Assembly: GCF_019049255.1 (NCBI RefSeq)
Contig: NZ_JAGMUJ010000161.1
Span: 124,001-188,000 of the forward strand
Direction of reading: 5' to 3'
DNA length: 64,000 nt
From: Streptomyces sp. AC558_RSS880
GTDB lineage: Bacteria; Actinomycetota; Actinomycetes; Streptomycetales; Streptomycetaceae
A program made the position numbers and the translations under genes. Numbering within the stretch: the stretch's first letter is position 1; each line of letters opens with the position of its first letter. The notes under the pieces were generated by a model that was given only the letters and a program-made list of their open reading frames with translations, was not told where the DNA came from and ran no database searches. Of the stretch, positions 24,712 through 33,560 are shown piece by piece.

Positions 24712-25478
24712 CGGCCACCGGCACCTACTCACCGAAGCCGGGCGCGGCACCCCTGGCCCGCATGATCGCCGCGCAGGCCGCGCTCGAGACGAAGATGCTG
24801 CTGCGCAACGGCGAGCAGCTGCTGCTGACGGTGATCATCCCCACGCTGCTGCTGGTGCTGTTCAGCACCGTGGACGTCGTGGACACCGGAGAGGGCGAGG
24901 CGGTGGACTTCCTCGCCCCGGGCGTCCTCGCGCTCGCGGTGATGTCGACGGCGTTCACCGGGCAGGCCATCGCGACCGGCTTCGAGCGCCGGTACGGCGT
25001 GCTGAAGCGACTGGCCTCGTCACCGCTGCCGCGCTGGGGCCTGATGACCGCGAAGACGCTGTCGGTGCTGGTCACCGAGGTCCTCCAGGTGATCCTCGTG
25101 ACGGTGATCGCCCTCGCGCTCGGCTGGTCCCCGCAGGGCGACCCCTTCTCCGTGTTCCTGCTGCTGGTCCTCGGCACCGCCGCCTTCTCCGGGCTCGGCC
25201 TGCTGATGGCGGGCACCCTGAAGGCCGAGGCGACGCTCGCCGCCGCCAACCTGGTGTTCCTGCTGCTGCTCGTCGGCGGCGGGGTGGTCGTACCGCTGGA
25301 CAGGTTCCCGGACGCGGCGCAGGACGTGCTGGGCCTGCTGCCGATCTCCGCGCTGTCGGAGGGTCTGCGGGACGTGCTCCAGCACGGGGCCGGAACACCG
25401 TGGGGCAGCCTCGGGATCCTCGCCGTGTGGGCGGTCGCGGGTCTCGCGGCGGCCGGGCGGCTCTTCCGCTGGGAGTAG
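24708..25478 (+). CDS. ABC-2 type permease, DrrB-like
   Basis: A 256-residue membrane protein with about six hydrophobic segments (for example LLTVIIPTLLLVLFSTVDVV, VLALAVMSTAFTGQAIATGFERRYGVLKRLASSPLPRWG, ILVTVIALALGW and LVFLLLLVGGGVVVP). The YGVLKRLASSPLPR loop is characteristic of ABC2 permeases. GTG start overlaps the ATPase stop. Ends at a structured terminator region. Confidence 0.9.
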   Translation: MTATGTYSPKPGAAPLARMIAAQAALETKMLLRNGEQLLLTVIIPTLLLVLFSTVDVVDTGEGEAVDFLAPGVLALAVMSTAFTGQAIATGFERRYGVLKRLASSPLPRWGLMTAKTLSVLVTEVLQVILVTVIALALGWSPQGDPFSVFLLLVLGTAAFSGLGLLMAGTLKAEATLAAANLVFLLLLVGGGVVVPLDRFPDAAQDVLGLLPISALSEGLRDVLQHGAGTPWGSLGILAVWAVAGLAAAGRLFRWE

Positions 25479-25480
25479 TG

Positions 25481-25544
25481 GGCCGGGGGCACCCCCTCCG
25501 GGGAGGCACCCCGCGAACGCCGGGGCGCGCGGCCTCCCCCGGCC
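25481..25544. terminator. Structured terminator region after the ABC exporter
   Basis: GGCCGGGGG (25481-25489) pairs with CCCCCGGCC (25536-25544), enclosing smaller GC hairpins, directly after the permease stop. Confidence 0.55.
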
Positions 25545-25582
25545 AGGACGGACCCTCGTGAAAGCGTGCACAAGCGGCGTCC

Positions 25583-25588
25583 TACGAT
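25583..25588 (+). promoter_or_regulatory. ctaA -10 element (leaderless)
   Basis: TACGAT followed by seven bases and the GTG at 25596, with no Shine-Dalgarno. Confidence 0.45.
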
Positions 25589-25595
25589 GGGACGC

Positions 25596-26609
25596 GTGCC
25601 AAACGTGACCCGCGCCGACGCCCAGGCGGCCCTGCGCAACCCGCTCGCCTTCATCGCCGCACGCTGGACCCCGGATCCCCGGACCGTCCGGCGGGCGGCC
25701 CTCACCGCGCTCGTCATGGCGGTCGTCATCGTGGTCACCGGCGGTGCCGTACGGCTGACCGGCTCCGGCCTGGGCTGCCCGACCTGGCCCAAGTGCACCG
25801 ACGACTCGCTCACCACGACCAGCGAGATGGGCCTGCACGGCGTCATCGAGTTCGGCAACCGCCTGCTGACGTACGTGCTGTGCGCCGCCGTCGGCTGGGC
25901 GATCATCGCCGCCCGCTCGGAGAAGCCGTACCGGCGCGGCCTGACCCGGCTGGGCTGGGCGCAGTTCTGGGTCGTCATGGGCAACGCGATCCTCGGTGGC
26001 ATCGTGGTCCTCGTCGGCCTGAACCCGTACACGGTCGCGGCGCACTTCCTGCTCTCCACCGCGCTGATCGCGGTCGCCACGGTGATGTGGCAGCGCACCC
26101 GGGAGGGCGACGCGGAGCCCCGGCCGCTGGTCGGCAAGGCCGTGCAGCAGCTGGTGTGGTCCATGGTGGCCGCCTCCGCGCTGCTGATCGCGGTCGGCAC
26201 GGTGGTCACCGGCGCGGGCCCGCACGCGGGCGACTCCAGCGACGTCCCGCGGATGCCGCTCGACTGGGAGACGGTCAGCAAGCTGCACGCCGTACTGGCG
26301 TGGATCGTGGTGACGCTGACGTTCGCCCTGTGGTTCGTCCTGAAGGCGGTCGACGCCCCCGAGGGGCCCCTGGCCCGTACCCGCGAGCTGTTCCTGATCC
26401 TGCTCGCGCAGGGTGCCATCGGCTACGTCCAGTACTTCACCGACCTCCCCGAGGTCCTGGTCGGCCTGCACATGTTCGGCTCGTGCGTGATGTGGATCTG
26501 GGTGCTGCGCGTGCTGCTGTCGCTGCGCGAGCGCCCGGAGGCGACGGCCCCGGCCGTACCGGCTGCTCAGGAGCCCGCCACCAGCGCGTCGATCGCCGGT
26601 CCCAGGTAG
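25596..26609 (+). CDS. ctaA: Heme A synthase (CtaA/COX15)
   Basis: A 337-residue membrane protein with eight predicted helices. It oxidises heme O to heme A for cytochrome aa3 oxidase. Conserved His-containing segments are MGLHGVIEFGNR, VAAHFLLS, SKLHAVLAW and VGLHMFGS; the GLGCPTWPKC loop carries the conserved Cys pair. I chose the GTG at 25596 (VPNVTRADAQ) because a -10 TACGAT lies seven bases upstream; an ATG at 25587 falls inside that -10. The last 43 bases overlap the convergent nucleotidyltransferase gene. ctaB lies 2.4 kb away on the other strand. Confidence 0.9.
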   Translation: MPNVTRADAQAALRNPLAFIAARWTPDPRTVRRAALTALVMAVVIVVTGGAVRLTGSGLGCPTWPKCTDDSLTTTSEMGLHGVIEFGNRLLTYVLCAAVGWAIIAARSEKPYRRGLTRLGWAQFWVVMGNAILGGIVVLVGLNPYTVAAHFLLSTALIAVATVMWQRTREGDAEPRPLVGKAVQQLVWSMVAASALLIAVGTVVTGAGPHAGDSSDVPRMPLDWETVSKLHAVLAWIVVTLTFALWFVLKAVDAPEGPLARTRELFLILLAQGAIGYVQYFTDLPEVLVGLHMFGSCVMWIWVLRVLLSLRERPEATAPAVPAAQEPATSASIAGPR

Positions 26610-27301
26610 TCCCGGGTCAGCCGGGCCCGGCGGGCGGTCCACTCCTCGGCGGGCGGCGCGGCATCGCCGTAGCGCCGCCTCCGGACGTCCTCGACGACCT
26701 CGCCGGGCGCACCGAGGCCGGGCAGGACGTCCAGGGCCTCCCGCTTGGTGATCAGGCGGCCCTCGCGGAGGGTGACGGTGGCGCGGGCGAAGGTCAGCAG
26801 GCCCAGGTCGACCCACACGTCCTGGGTCCAGTTGGCGGCCCGGTCCACCTCCCGCCGCCAGTAGTCGCGCTGGTCGCGCACCACGAAGGCGGCGAGTTCG
26901 CCGTCCGGCACCGGCGGCAGTGCGTCCGCGGGCGGCACCCCGTGCAGGACCCGGCCGAAGGCGTGCAGCTCGGTCCGGGTGACCGGGGTGACGGGGCGCT
27001 TGAAAAGCTGCTCGTGCGCCCAGGTCAGGTGGCGCCGCCCGGCGCCCGCCGCGGTGTCCGGCGTCAGGTAGGTGCAGTGCAGCCGGTCGGCGAGCGGCTC
27101 GGCCCGCAGCCGCGCGTGCAGCAGCGCGACGCGCCACACCGTCCGGGCCGTGACCGGGTGGTCCAGGACCGCGATCACGTCCAGGTCGCTGCGGCCCTCC
27201 ACGTAGTCGCCGCCGGCCAGTGAGCCGTGCGCCCACACGGCGACGGGGGTGAGCGGCGCCAGGCCGGTGAGGAAGCGGTCGAGCAGGGCGTCGGTCGGCA
27301 T
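26567..27301 (-). CDS. Nucleotidyltransferase-fold protein (AadA/DUF4111-like)
   Basis: A 244-residue protein. The polymerase-beta type nucleotidyltransferase motif is clear: HGSLAGGDYVEGRSDLDVIAVL (GS-x-x-x-G, then S-D-x-D; about 25-46). The C-terminal helical region (WTQDVWVDLGLLTFARATVTLREGRLITKREAL) resembles the domain following the core in aminoglycoside adenylyltransferase-like proteins. ATG at 27301 or GTG at 27316 are both possible. The gene begins 18 bases after the hydrolase stop on the same strand, suggesting one operon, and its 3' end overlaps ctaA. Substrate unknown. Confidence 0.75.
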   Translation of the reverse strand: MPTDALLDRFLTGLAPLTPVAVWAHGSLAGGDYVEGRSDLDVIAVLDHPVTARTVWRVALLHARLRAEPLADRLHCTYLTPDTAAGAGRRHLTWAHEQLFKRPVTPVTRTELHAFGRVLHGVPPADALPPVPDGELAAFVVRDQRDYWRREVDRAANWTQDVWVDLGLLTFARATVTLREGRLITKREALDVLPGLGAPGEVVEDVRRRRYGDAAPPAEEWTARRARLTRDYLGPAIDALVAGS

Positions 27302-27319
27302 CCGCCCAGTCTTCACGCC

Positions 27320-28426
27320 TCAGCGCAGTCCGTACACCCGGCCCGCGTTCCCCGAGGCGATCAGACCGGCCACCCGCTGCGCGTCGTCCAGCGACCACGC
27401 GCCCTCGGCGACCCAGGTGCCGAGCACCCGGCCGAGGGCCTCGCGGAACAGATGGGCGCCGACCACGTGCAGCTCGGGGAGGCCGCGGGCGCCGCTGGAG
27501 AAGAGGATCTTGCCGAAGGGGGCGAGTTCCAGGATCTCCGCGAGGACGGTCGCCGCGCGGGCACCGGTGCGGACCAGGGCGGCGCCGCAGTCGGCGTAGA
27601 CGTGCGGGAAGACGCCGGCGAGGTGGGCGGCGTGGCGGTGGTACGGGTAGCCGTGCAGCAGCACGAGGTCGGTGCCGAGACCGGCGGTGGCCCGGACGAA
27701 GTCGGCGAGCAGGACCGGGTCGGTGCGGTCGATGCGGGCGCCCGGTGCGGCGAGACCGGCGTGGAGCTGGACGGGCCGGCCCGAGGCGACGGCGATCCAC
27801 AGCAGATGCCGGAGCAGCACGGGGTCGCTCAGTTCGTCCCCGGCCCGGCGTGCGGCCAGCCAGCGCCCCGCCGCGCCGCGTACCTCGCCCGGTCCGGGCG
27901 GCTCGGGGGCGAGCGCCAGGCCGTGCCGTACGCCGGCGACGGAGGTGAAGGCGACGGCGTGCGCGGCGGCGCCGTGCACGGACTCGGCGAGGTTGGCGAG
28001 GAAGGACTCGACGGTGCCGGAGGTGTCGGCGACCTGTTCGGCGAGCTGTTCCAGGCGGACGATCTCGTGTGCCTCGGCGTCCCCGGCCATGCCCAGCTCG
28101 GTGGGTCCGGTGAGGTCGCCGGGCAGCCCGGTGTCGACGAGGTAGGCGGTGATGCCGCTGCCGCGCAGCAGCCGGCGCCCGGCCTCGAGCACGCCGAGTT
28201 CACGGCGCCGGGCGAGGTACCGGGCGGGCGGGCAGTGCGGCTCCAGACCGAGCAGGGGCGGGCACCAGCGGCGTACGGCGAAGCCGGTCTGGGTGTCGAA
28301 GAGGGTGGTGCCGGGGGCGGGTGGGCCCTCGGTGCGGGCGAGCTGGGCCTCGAAGGTGCCGAGGCCCAGTTCCGTGCGGAGCACTCCGTGGCAGTGCTGG
28401 TCCACGAGTGAGGGTGTTTCGATCAT
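27320..28426 (-). CDS. Metal-dependent amidohydrolase-superfamily protein
   Basis: A 368-residue TIM-barrel hydrolase. The N-terminal metal-binding H-x-H is DQHCHG (His11, His13). Later metal and catalytic segments include VQLHAGL (about 245), LLHGYPYHRHAAHLAGVFPHVYADCG and FSSGARGLPELHVVGAHLFREAL. The overall pattern resembles amidohydrolase 2 / FluG N-terminal-like enzymes rather than dihydroorotases. GGGGGAG precedes the ATG. A perfect palindrome upstream may be an operator. It is in one unit with a nucleotidyltransferase. Substrate unknown. Confidence 0.75.
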   Translation of the reverse strand: MIETPSLVDQHCHGVLRTELGLGTFEAQLARTEGPPAPGTTLFDTQTGFAVRRWCPPLLGLEPHCPPARYLARRRELGVLEAGRRLLRGSGITAYLVDTGLPGDLTGPTELGMAGDAEAHEIVRLEQLAEQVADTSGTVESFLANLAESVHGAAAHAVAFTSVAGVRHGLALAPEPPGPGEVRGAAGRWLAARRAGDELSDPVLLRHLLWIAVASGRPVQLHAGLAAPGARIDRTDPVLLADFVRATAGLGTDLVLLHGYPYHRHAAHLAGVFPHVYADCGAALVRTGARAATVLAEILELAPFGKILFSSGARGLPELHVVGAHLFREALGRVLGTWVAEGAWSLDDAQRVAGLIASGNAGRVYGLR

Positions 28427-28462
28427 CCGGAGCTCCCCCGGGACGGGACCGTGTGTCGGTGC

Positions 28463-28484
28463 TTCACCCGTCCTAACGGGTGAA
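28463..28484 (-). promoter_or_regulatory. 9-bp perfect inverted repeat upstream of the amidohydrolase gene
   Basis: Arms TTCACCCGT (28463-28471) and ACGGGTGAA (28476-28484) flank CCTA. On the minus strand the centre reads GTTAGGAC, which resembles a -10, 37 bases before the ATG. The shape fits a repressor operator over a promoter. Confidence 0.5.
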
Positions 28485-28592
28485 CCCCGGAAGAGGTCGC
28501 GCGTCTGCCGGGTGCGGGCCGTCCGTGATCGATCGCACCCACGCGGCGGAGCCGCACACCGGTGCGCCCCCGCGCCCCGGGCCGGCTGCCGC

Positions 28593-28925
28593 TCAGCCGT
28601 TGGACGGGCCGCCGACCTGGATGCCCGCCATGCGGCTCCACTCGTACGGGCCCGTCCTCACCTTCGACGCGAACTCGCCGTCGAAGTTCTCGTGGACGGT
28701 GATGCCCGCCTTCTCGACGGCCTTCTCGGCGATCTCCACGGACGGGGCGAACACGTCGCCCCAGTCGCCGTCCTCGCCGACGAGGACGATGCGGGCGCCG
28801 CGCTGTCCGAGGTACGCGACCTGGCCCTCGGCGCCGCCGTGCGCCTTGGCGAAGCCGCTGATCTGCTTGGCGAGCCGGGCCGCCTTCTGCTCGGCCTTCG
28901 GGTCCACCTGCTGCGTGTCTGCCAT
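28593..28925 (-). CDS. Small conserved protein of unknown function
   Basis: A 110-residue soluble protein (MADTQQVDPKAEQKAARLAKQISGFAKAHGG...). A Lys/Ala-rich helix (5-35) is followed by a beta-rich part with AYLGQRGARIVLVGEDGDWGDVF and a C-terminus containing VRTGPYEWSRMAG. No signal peptide or membrane helix. It lies between the amidohydrolase and ctaB genes on the same strand. I do not recognise a known function. Confidence 0.72.
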   Translation of the reverse strand: MADTQQVDPKAEQKAARLAKQISGFAKAHGGAEGQVAYLGQRGARIVLVGEDGDWGDVFAPSVEIAEKAVEKAGITVHENFDGEFASKVRTGPYEWSRMAGIQVGGPSNG

Positions 28926-28961
28926 GACCAGGATGCTACCGACGGGTAGATCGAACGGCGA

Positions 28962-28999
28962 CGGGCGGGGTCCGTGGCCTTGGCCACGTGCCCCGCCCG
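28962..28999 (-). terminator. Terminator downstream of ctaB
   Basis: CGGGCGGGG (28962-28970) pairs with CCCCGCCCG (28991-28999), with an inner GTGGCC/GGCCAC stem, 20 bases after the ctaB stop. Confidence 0.75.
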
Positions 29000-29018
29000 A
29001 TCGGCGTGTGAAGAGCGG

Positions 29019-29966
29019 TTACCGCAGGAACGGGTCCACCGCGACGGCCACGAAGAGCAGCGACACATAGGTGATGGACCAGTGGAACAGGCGCATCTCC
29101 TTCAGCTTGCCGCCCGTCACCTCGGCCTTCGCGCGGTTCAGCAGGGCGTGCGCCTCCCACAGCCACCAGCCGCCCGCCGCCAGGGCGACCGCCGTGTAGA
29201 ACCAGCCGGTGTAGCCGAGCGGGGTGAGCAGCAGCGACACCGCGACCATGACCCAGCTGTAGAGCACGATCTGCTTGGCGACCGTCTTGTTGCCGGCGAT
29301 GACCGGCAGCATCGGCACGCCGACGCGCGCGTAGTCGTCCTTCACCTTCATGGACAGCGGCCAGTAGTGCGGCGGCGTCCAGAAGAAGATGACGAGGAAG
29401 AGGATGACCGGCGCCCACGACAGCGAGTCGGTGACCGCGGACCAGCCGATCAGCACCGGCATGCAGCCGGCGATGCCGCCCCACACGATGTTCTGCGACG
29501 TACGCCGTTTGAGGATCATCGTGTAGACGACGACGTAGAAGAGGAGTGCGCCGAGGGAGAGCCACGCGGACAGCCAGTTGACGGTCAGCCCGAAGAGCAG
29601 GGTCGACACGACCGCCAGGGTGATGCCGAAGGCCAGGCACTCGCGCGGGCTGACCATGCCGGTCACCAGCGGACGCTGCGAGGTGCGGTCCATCAGCGCG
29701 TCGATGTCGCGGTCGATGTACATGTTCAGCGCGTTGGCGCCGCCCGCCGACAGGTAGCCGCCGACACAGGTCAGCAGCACCAGCGTCAGGTCGGGCACCC
29801 CCTGCTGCGCCAGGAACATCACCGGGACGGTGGTGATGAGCAGCAGCTCGATGATCCGCGGCTTGGTGAGAGCCACGAATGCCATCACACGGGCCCCGAA
29901 CGGCCGATGGGCAGGGCTCTGACTCGTCCCCAGCACCCCCGCTGGACGGGATTCAACGGCCGTCAC
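29019..29966 (-). CDS. ctaB: Protoheme IX farnesyltransferase (heme O synthase)
   Basis: A 315-residue UbiA-family membrane prenyltransferase with about nine helices; converts heme B to heme O with farnesyl-PP. The prenyl-diphosphate motif NMYIDRDIDALMDRTSQRPL and the second Asp-rich loop KVKDDYARVGVPMLP are present. GTG at 29966 is chosen because TAGGGG lies five bases upstream. It is followed by a clear terminator and is divergent from tkt. Works with CtaA in heme A synthesis. Confidence 0.92.
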   Translation of the reverse strand: MTAVESRPAGVLGTSQSPAHRPFGARVMAFVALTKPRIIELLLITTVPVMFLAQQGVPDLTLVLLTCVGGYLSAGGANALNMYIDRDIDALMDRTSQRPLVTGMVSPRECLAFGITLAVVSTLLFGLTVNWLSAWLSLGALLFYVVVYTMILKRRTSQNIVWGGIAGCMPVLIGWSAVTDSLSWAPVILFLVIFFWTPPHYWPLSMKVKDDYARVGVPMLPVIAGNKTVAKQIVLYSWVMVAVSLLLTPLGYTGWFYTAVALAAGGWWLWEAHALLNRAKAEVTGGKLKEMRLFHWSITYVSLLFVAVAVDPFLR

Positions 29967-30315
29967 GCACACCCCTACAGAGATTCCAGCAAGCCTCCCC
30001 GTGTGAAGCGGGGGTAAAGGCTCGCGCGTACCACGCCACTGTAGACGTTGCCCAGTCCCGGACATTCGCGGGGGTCCGCTCGTGTTGGAAGACCCCCTCC
30101 GAGGTGCACCTCGAAGCTCGATTGAGCACCCGGATGAGCGGCTCCGTATTCATCTGCCGAATGGGGAAAACGGACCGGTCAGGAGGCGGATCCACGGGAG
30201 CGCCCGCACTCTGGAACGACCTGGAAAAAGGCACGTCCTACGGGGGTAGGCTCGACCTCGCCGGTGGGCAGTCACCGGCCGTCCGAATCCATGTGGAGAG
30301 GAGCCCTGACTCAGG
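29967..30315. promoter_or_regulatory. Intergenic promoter region between divergent ctaB and tkt
   Basis: A 349-base gap without a gene. For tkt a -10-like TAGGCT (30247-30252) is visible with only a weak -35 (GAAAAA at 17 bases). For ctaB a TACAGT -10-like hexamer lies near 30041-30046. Between the tkt Shine-Dalgarno (GGAGAGGAG) and its GTG lies a small CCCT/AGGG palindrome. I see no other structured element. Confidence 0.4.
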
Positions 30316-32403
30316 GTGAGCACCAAGCCGACCACCACAGACCTCGAGTGGACCGAGTTGGACCAGCGGGCCGTCGACACCGCCCGCGTCCTGGCCGCCG
30401 ATGCCGTACAGAAGGTCGGTAACGGCCATCCTGGTACGGCGATGAGCCTGGCGCCTGCCGCCTACACCCTCTTCCAGAAGGTGATGCGGCACGACCCGGC
30501 GGATGCCGACTGGGTCGGGCGCGACCGTTTCGTGCTGTCCGCCGGCCATTCGTCCCTGACCCTCTACACCCAGCTGTACCTGGCCGGCTTCGGCCTGGAG
30601 CTGGACGACCTGAAGGCGTTCCGCACCTGGGGCTCGAAGACGCCGGGCCACCCGGAGTACGGGCACACCACGGGCGTGGAGACCACGACCGGCCCGCTGG
30701 GCCAGGGTGTCGCCAACGCCGTGGGCATGGCGATGGCCGCGCGTTACGAGCGCGGTCTGTTCGACCCGGAGGCCGCCCCGGGGGAGTCGCCCTTCGACCA
30801 CTTCGTCTATTGCATCGCCGGTGACGGCTGCCTCCAGGAGGGCATCTCCGCCGAGGCGTCCTCGCTGGCCGGGCACCAGAAGCTGGGCAACCTGGTGCTG
30901 CTGTGGGACGACAACCACATCTCCATCGAGGGTGACACGGAGACGGCCGTCTCCGAGGACGTCGTCAAGCGGTACGAGGCCTACGGCTGGCACGTCCAGC
31001 GGGTGGCCCCGAAGCCGGACGGCGACCTGGACCCGAACGCGATCTACGACGCGATCCAGGAGGCGAAGAAGGTCACGGACAAGCCGTCCTTCATCGCCAT
31101 GCGGTCGATCATCGCCTGGCCCGCCCCCAACGCGCAGAACACCGAGGCCGCGCACGGCTCGGCGCTGGGCGACGACGAGGTCGCGGCCACCAAGCGCGTC
31201 CTGGGCTTCGACCCGGAGCAGAGCTTCGAGGTCACCGACGAGGTCATCGGCCACACCCGCAAGGCGCTGGAGCGGGGCCAGGCGGCCCGCGCGGTGTGGG
31301 AGAAGTCCTTCCAGCAGTGGCGGGACAACAACCCCGGGCGTGCCGCCGAGTACGACCGGATCGCCGCCGGTGAGCTGCCCGAGGGCTGGCAGGAGAAGAT
31401 CCCGGTGTTCGAGCCGGGCAAGGGCGTGGCCACCCGTGCCGCCTCCGGCAAGGTGCTGCAGGCGCTCGGCGCGGTGATCCCGGAGCTGTGGGGCGGCTCG
31501 GCCGACCTGGCGGGCTCCAACAACACCACGATCGACAAGACGTCGTCGTTCCTCCCGGCCGGCAACCCGCTGCCCGAGGCCAACCCGTACGGCCGCACGA
31601 TCCACTTCGGCATCCGCGAGCACGCCATGGCCGCGGAGATGAACGGCATCGCGCTGCACGGCAACACCCGGATCTACGGCGGCACCTTCCTGGTGTTCTC
31701 CGACTACATGCGCAACGCGGTGCGCCTGTCGGCGCTGATGCACCTGCCGGTGACGTACGTGTGGACGCACGACTCCATCGGCCTGGGCGAGGACGGCCCG
31801 ACGCACCAGCCGGTCGAGCACCTGGCCTCGCTGCGCGCCATCCCGGGCCTGAACGTGGTCCGCCCGGCGGACGCCAACGAGACCGCGATCGCCTGGCGGG
31901 AGATCCTCAGCCGCTGGACGAAGGAGTTCGGCAAGGGCGCCCCGCACGGTCTGGCGCTGACCCGCCAGGGCGTGCCGACGTACGAGCCCAACGAGGACGC
32001 GGCCAAGGGCGGCTACGTGCTGTTCGACGCCGAGGGCGGCGAGCCGCAGGTCGTGCTGATCGCGACCGGTTCCGAGGTGCACGTCGCCGTCGGGGCGCGC
32101 GAGCGGCTGCAGGCGGACGGCGTGCCCACGCGCGTGGTGTCCATGCCGTCCGTGGAGTGGTTCGAGGAGCAGGACCAGGGGTACCGGGACAGCGTCCTGC
32201 CGCCGGCCGTCAAGGCACGCGTGGCCGTCGAGGCCGGCATCGGCCTCACCTGGCACAAGTACGTCGGGGACGCCGGCCGGATCGTCTCCCTGGAGCACTT
32301 CGGTGCCTCCGCCGACGGCAAGGTGCTGTTCGAGGAGTTCGGCTTCACCGCCGAGAACGTGGCCGCCGTCGCGCGGGAATCGATCGCCGCAGCCCAGCGC
32401 TGA
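30316..32403 (+). CDS. tkt: Transketolase
   Basis: A 695-residue ThDP enzyme of the non-oxidative pentose phosphate pathway. The N-terminal ADAVQKVGNGHPGTAMSLAP, the ThDP/Mg motif GDGCLQEGISAEASSL...WDDNHISIEG (about 170-215) and the central HFGIREHAMAAEMNGIALHG with catalytic Glu are present. GTG start follows GGAGAGGAG at long spacing. First gene of the tkt-tal-zwf-opcA-pgl operon; tal follows after 34 bases. Confidence 0.95.
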   Translation: MSTKPTTTDLEWTELDQRAVDTARVLAADAVQKVGNGHPGTAMSLAPAAYTLFQKVMRHDPADADWVGRDRFVLSAGHSSLTLYTQLYLAGFGLELDDLKAFRTWGSKTPGHPEYGHTTGVETTTGPLGQGVANAVGMAMAARYERGLFDPEAAPGESPFDHFVYCIAGDGCLQEGISAEASSLAGHQKLGNLVLLWDDNHISIEGDTETAVSEDVVKRYEAYGWHVQRVAPKPDGDLDPNAIYDAIQEAKKVTDKPSFIAMRSIIAWPAPNAQNTEAAHGSALGDDEVAATKRVLGFDPEQSFEVTDEVIGHTRKALERGQAARAVWEKSFQQWRDNNPGRAAEYDRIAAGELPEGWQEKIPVFEPGKGVATRAASGKVLQALGAVIPELWGGSADLAGSNNTTIDKTSSFLPAGNPLPEANPYGRTIHFGIREHAMAAEMNGIALHGNTRIYGGTFLVFSDYMRNAVRLSALMHLPVTYVWTHDSIGLGEDGPTHQPVEHLASLRAIPGLNVVRPADANETAIAWREILSRWTKEFGKGAPHGLALTRQGVPTYEPNEDAAKGGYVLFDAEGGEPQVVLIATGSEVHVAVGARERLQADGVPTRVVSMPSVEWFEEQDQGYRDSVLPPAVKARVAVEAGIGLTWHKYVGDAGRIVSLEHFGASADGKVLFEEFGFTAENVAAVARESIAAAQR

Positions 32404-32437
32404 CGCCCATACACGACACGTAGGAGATGGAATTTCC

Positions 32438-33556
32438 ATGACGGACGCACTGAAGCGCCTTTCCGAGGAAGGCGTCGCGATCTGGCTGGACGACCTGTCG
32501 CGCAAGCGGATCACGTCCGGCAACCTCGCCGAGCTGATGGACCAGCAGCACGTCGTGGGCGTCACCACCAACCCGACGATCTTCCAGAAGGCGATCTCCG
32601 AGGGCGACGGCTACGACACGCAGCTGGCCGACCTCGCCGCCCGCAAGGTCACCGTCGAAGAGGCCATCCGCATGATCACCACGGCGGACGTCCGCGACGC
32701 CGCCGACATCCTGCGCCCGGTCTTCGACGCCACCGACGGCCGGGACGGCCGGGTCTCGATCGAGGTCGACCCGCGTCTGGCGCACAACACCCGTGCGACG
32801 GTCGCCGAGGCCAAGCAGCTGGCATGGCTGGTGGACCGGCCCAACACGCTGATCAAGATCCCGGCGACCGAGGCCGGCATCCCGGCGATCGCCGAGGTCA
32901 TCGGTCTGGGCATCAGCGTCAACGTGACGCTGATCTTCTCCCTGGAGCGCTACCGCAAGGTCATGGACGCGTTCCTGACCGGTCTGGAGAAGGCCAAGGA
33001 GCGCGGCCTGGACCTGTCGAAGATCCACTCCGTGGCGTCCTTCTTCGTGTCCCGCGTGGACACCGAGATCGACAAGCGGATCGACGCGCTCGGCACCGAC
33101 GAGGCCAAGGCACTGCGCGGCAAGGCCGCCATCGCCAACGCGCGCCTGGCCTACCAGGCGTACGAGGAGGTCTTCTCGACCGACCGCTGGAGCGCGCTGG
33201 AGCGCGAGGGCGCCAACAAGCAGCGTCCGCTGTGGGCGTCGACCGGTGTGAAGGACAAGGCGTACAAGGCCACGATGTACGTCGACGAGCTGGTGGCGCC
33301 GAACACGGTGAACACCATGCCGGAGGCGACGCTGGCCGCCACCGAGGAGCAGGGCGAGATCCGGGGCGACGCCGTCTCCGGCACCTACGAGCAGGCCCGC
33401 GCCGACCTGGACGCGGTCGAGGCGCTCGGCATCTCGTACGACGAGGTGGTGCAGCTCCTCGAGGACGAGGGCGTCGACAAGTTCGAGGGCTCCTGGAACG
33501 ACCTGCTGAAGTCGACCGAGGCGGAGCTCCAGCGCCTCGCCCCCTCGGAGGGCTGA
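32438..33556 (+). CDS. tal: Transaldolase
   Basis: A 372-residue transaldolase (long actinobacterial form). The Schiff-base lysine is Lys140 (LIKIPATEAG). GVTTNPTIFQKAI (41-53) and VNVTLIFSLERY are family signatures. GGAGATGG lies upstream of the ATG. Between tkt and zwf in the pentose phosphate operon. Confidence 0.95.
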   Translation: MTDALKRLSEEGVAIWLDDLSRKRITSGNLAELMDQQHVVGVTTNPTIFQKAISEGDGYDTQLADLAARKVTVEEAIRMITTADVRDAADILRPVFDATDGRDGRVSIEVDPRLAHNTRATVAEAKQLAWLVDRPNTLIKIPATEAGIPAIAEVIGLGISVNVTLIFSLERYRKVMDAFLTGLEKAKERGLDLSKIHSVASFFVSRVDTEIDKRIDALGTDEAKALRGKAAIANARLAYQAYEEVFSTDRWSALEREGANKQRPLWASTGVKDKAYKATMYVDELVAPNTVNTMPEATLAATEEQGEIRGDAVSGTYEQARADLDAVEALGISYDEVVQLLEDEGVDKFEGSWNDLLKSTEAELQRLAPSEG

Positions 33557-33560
33557 GACC

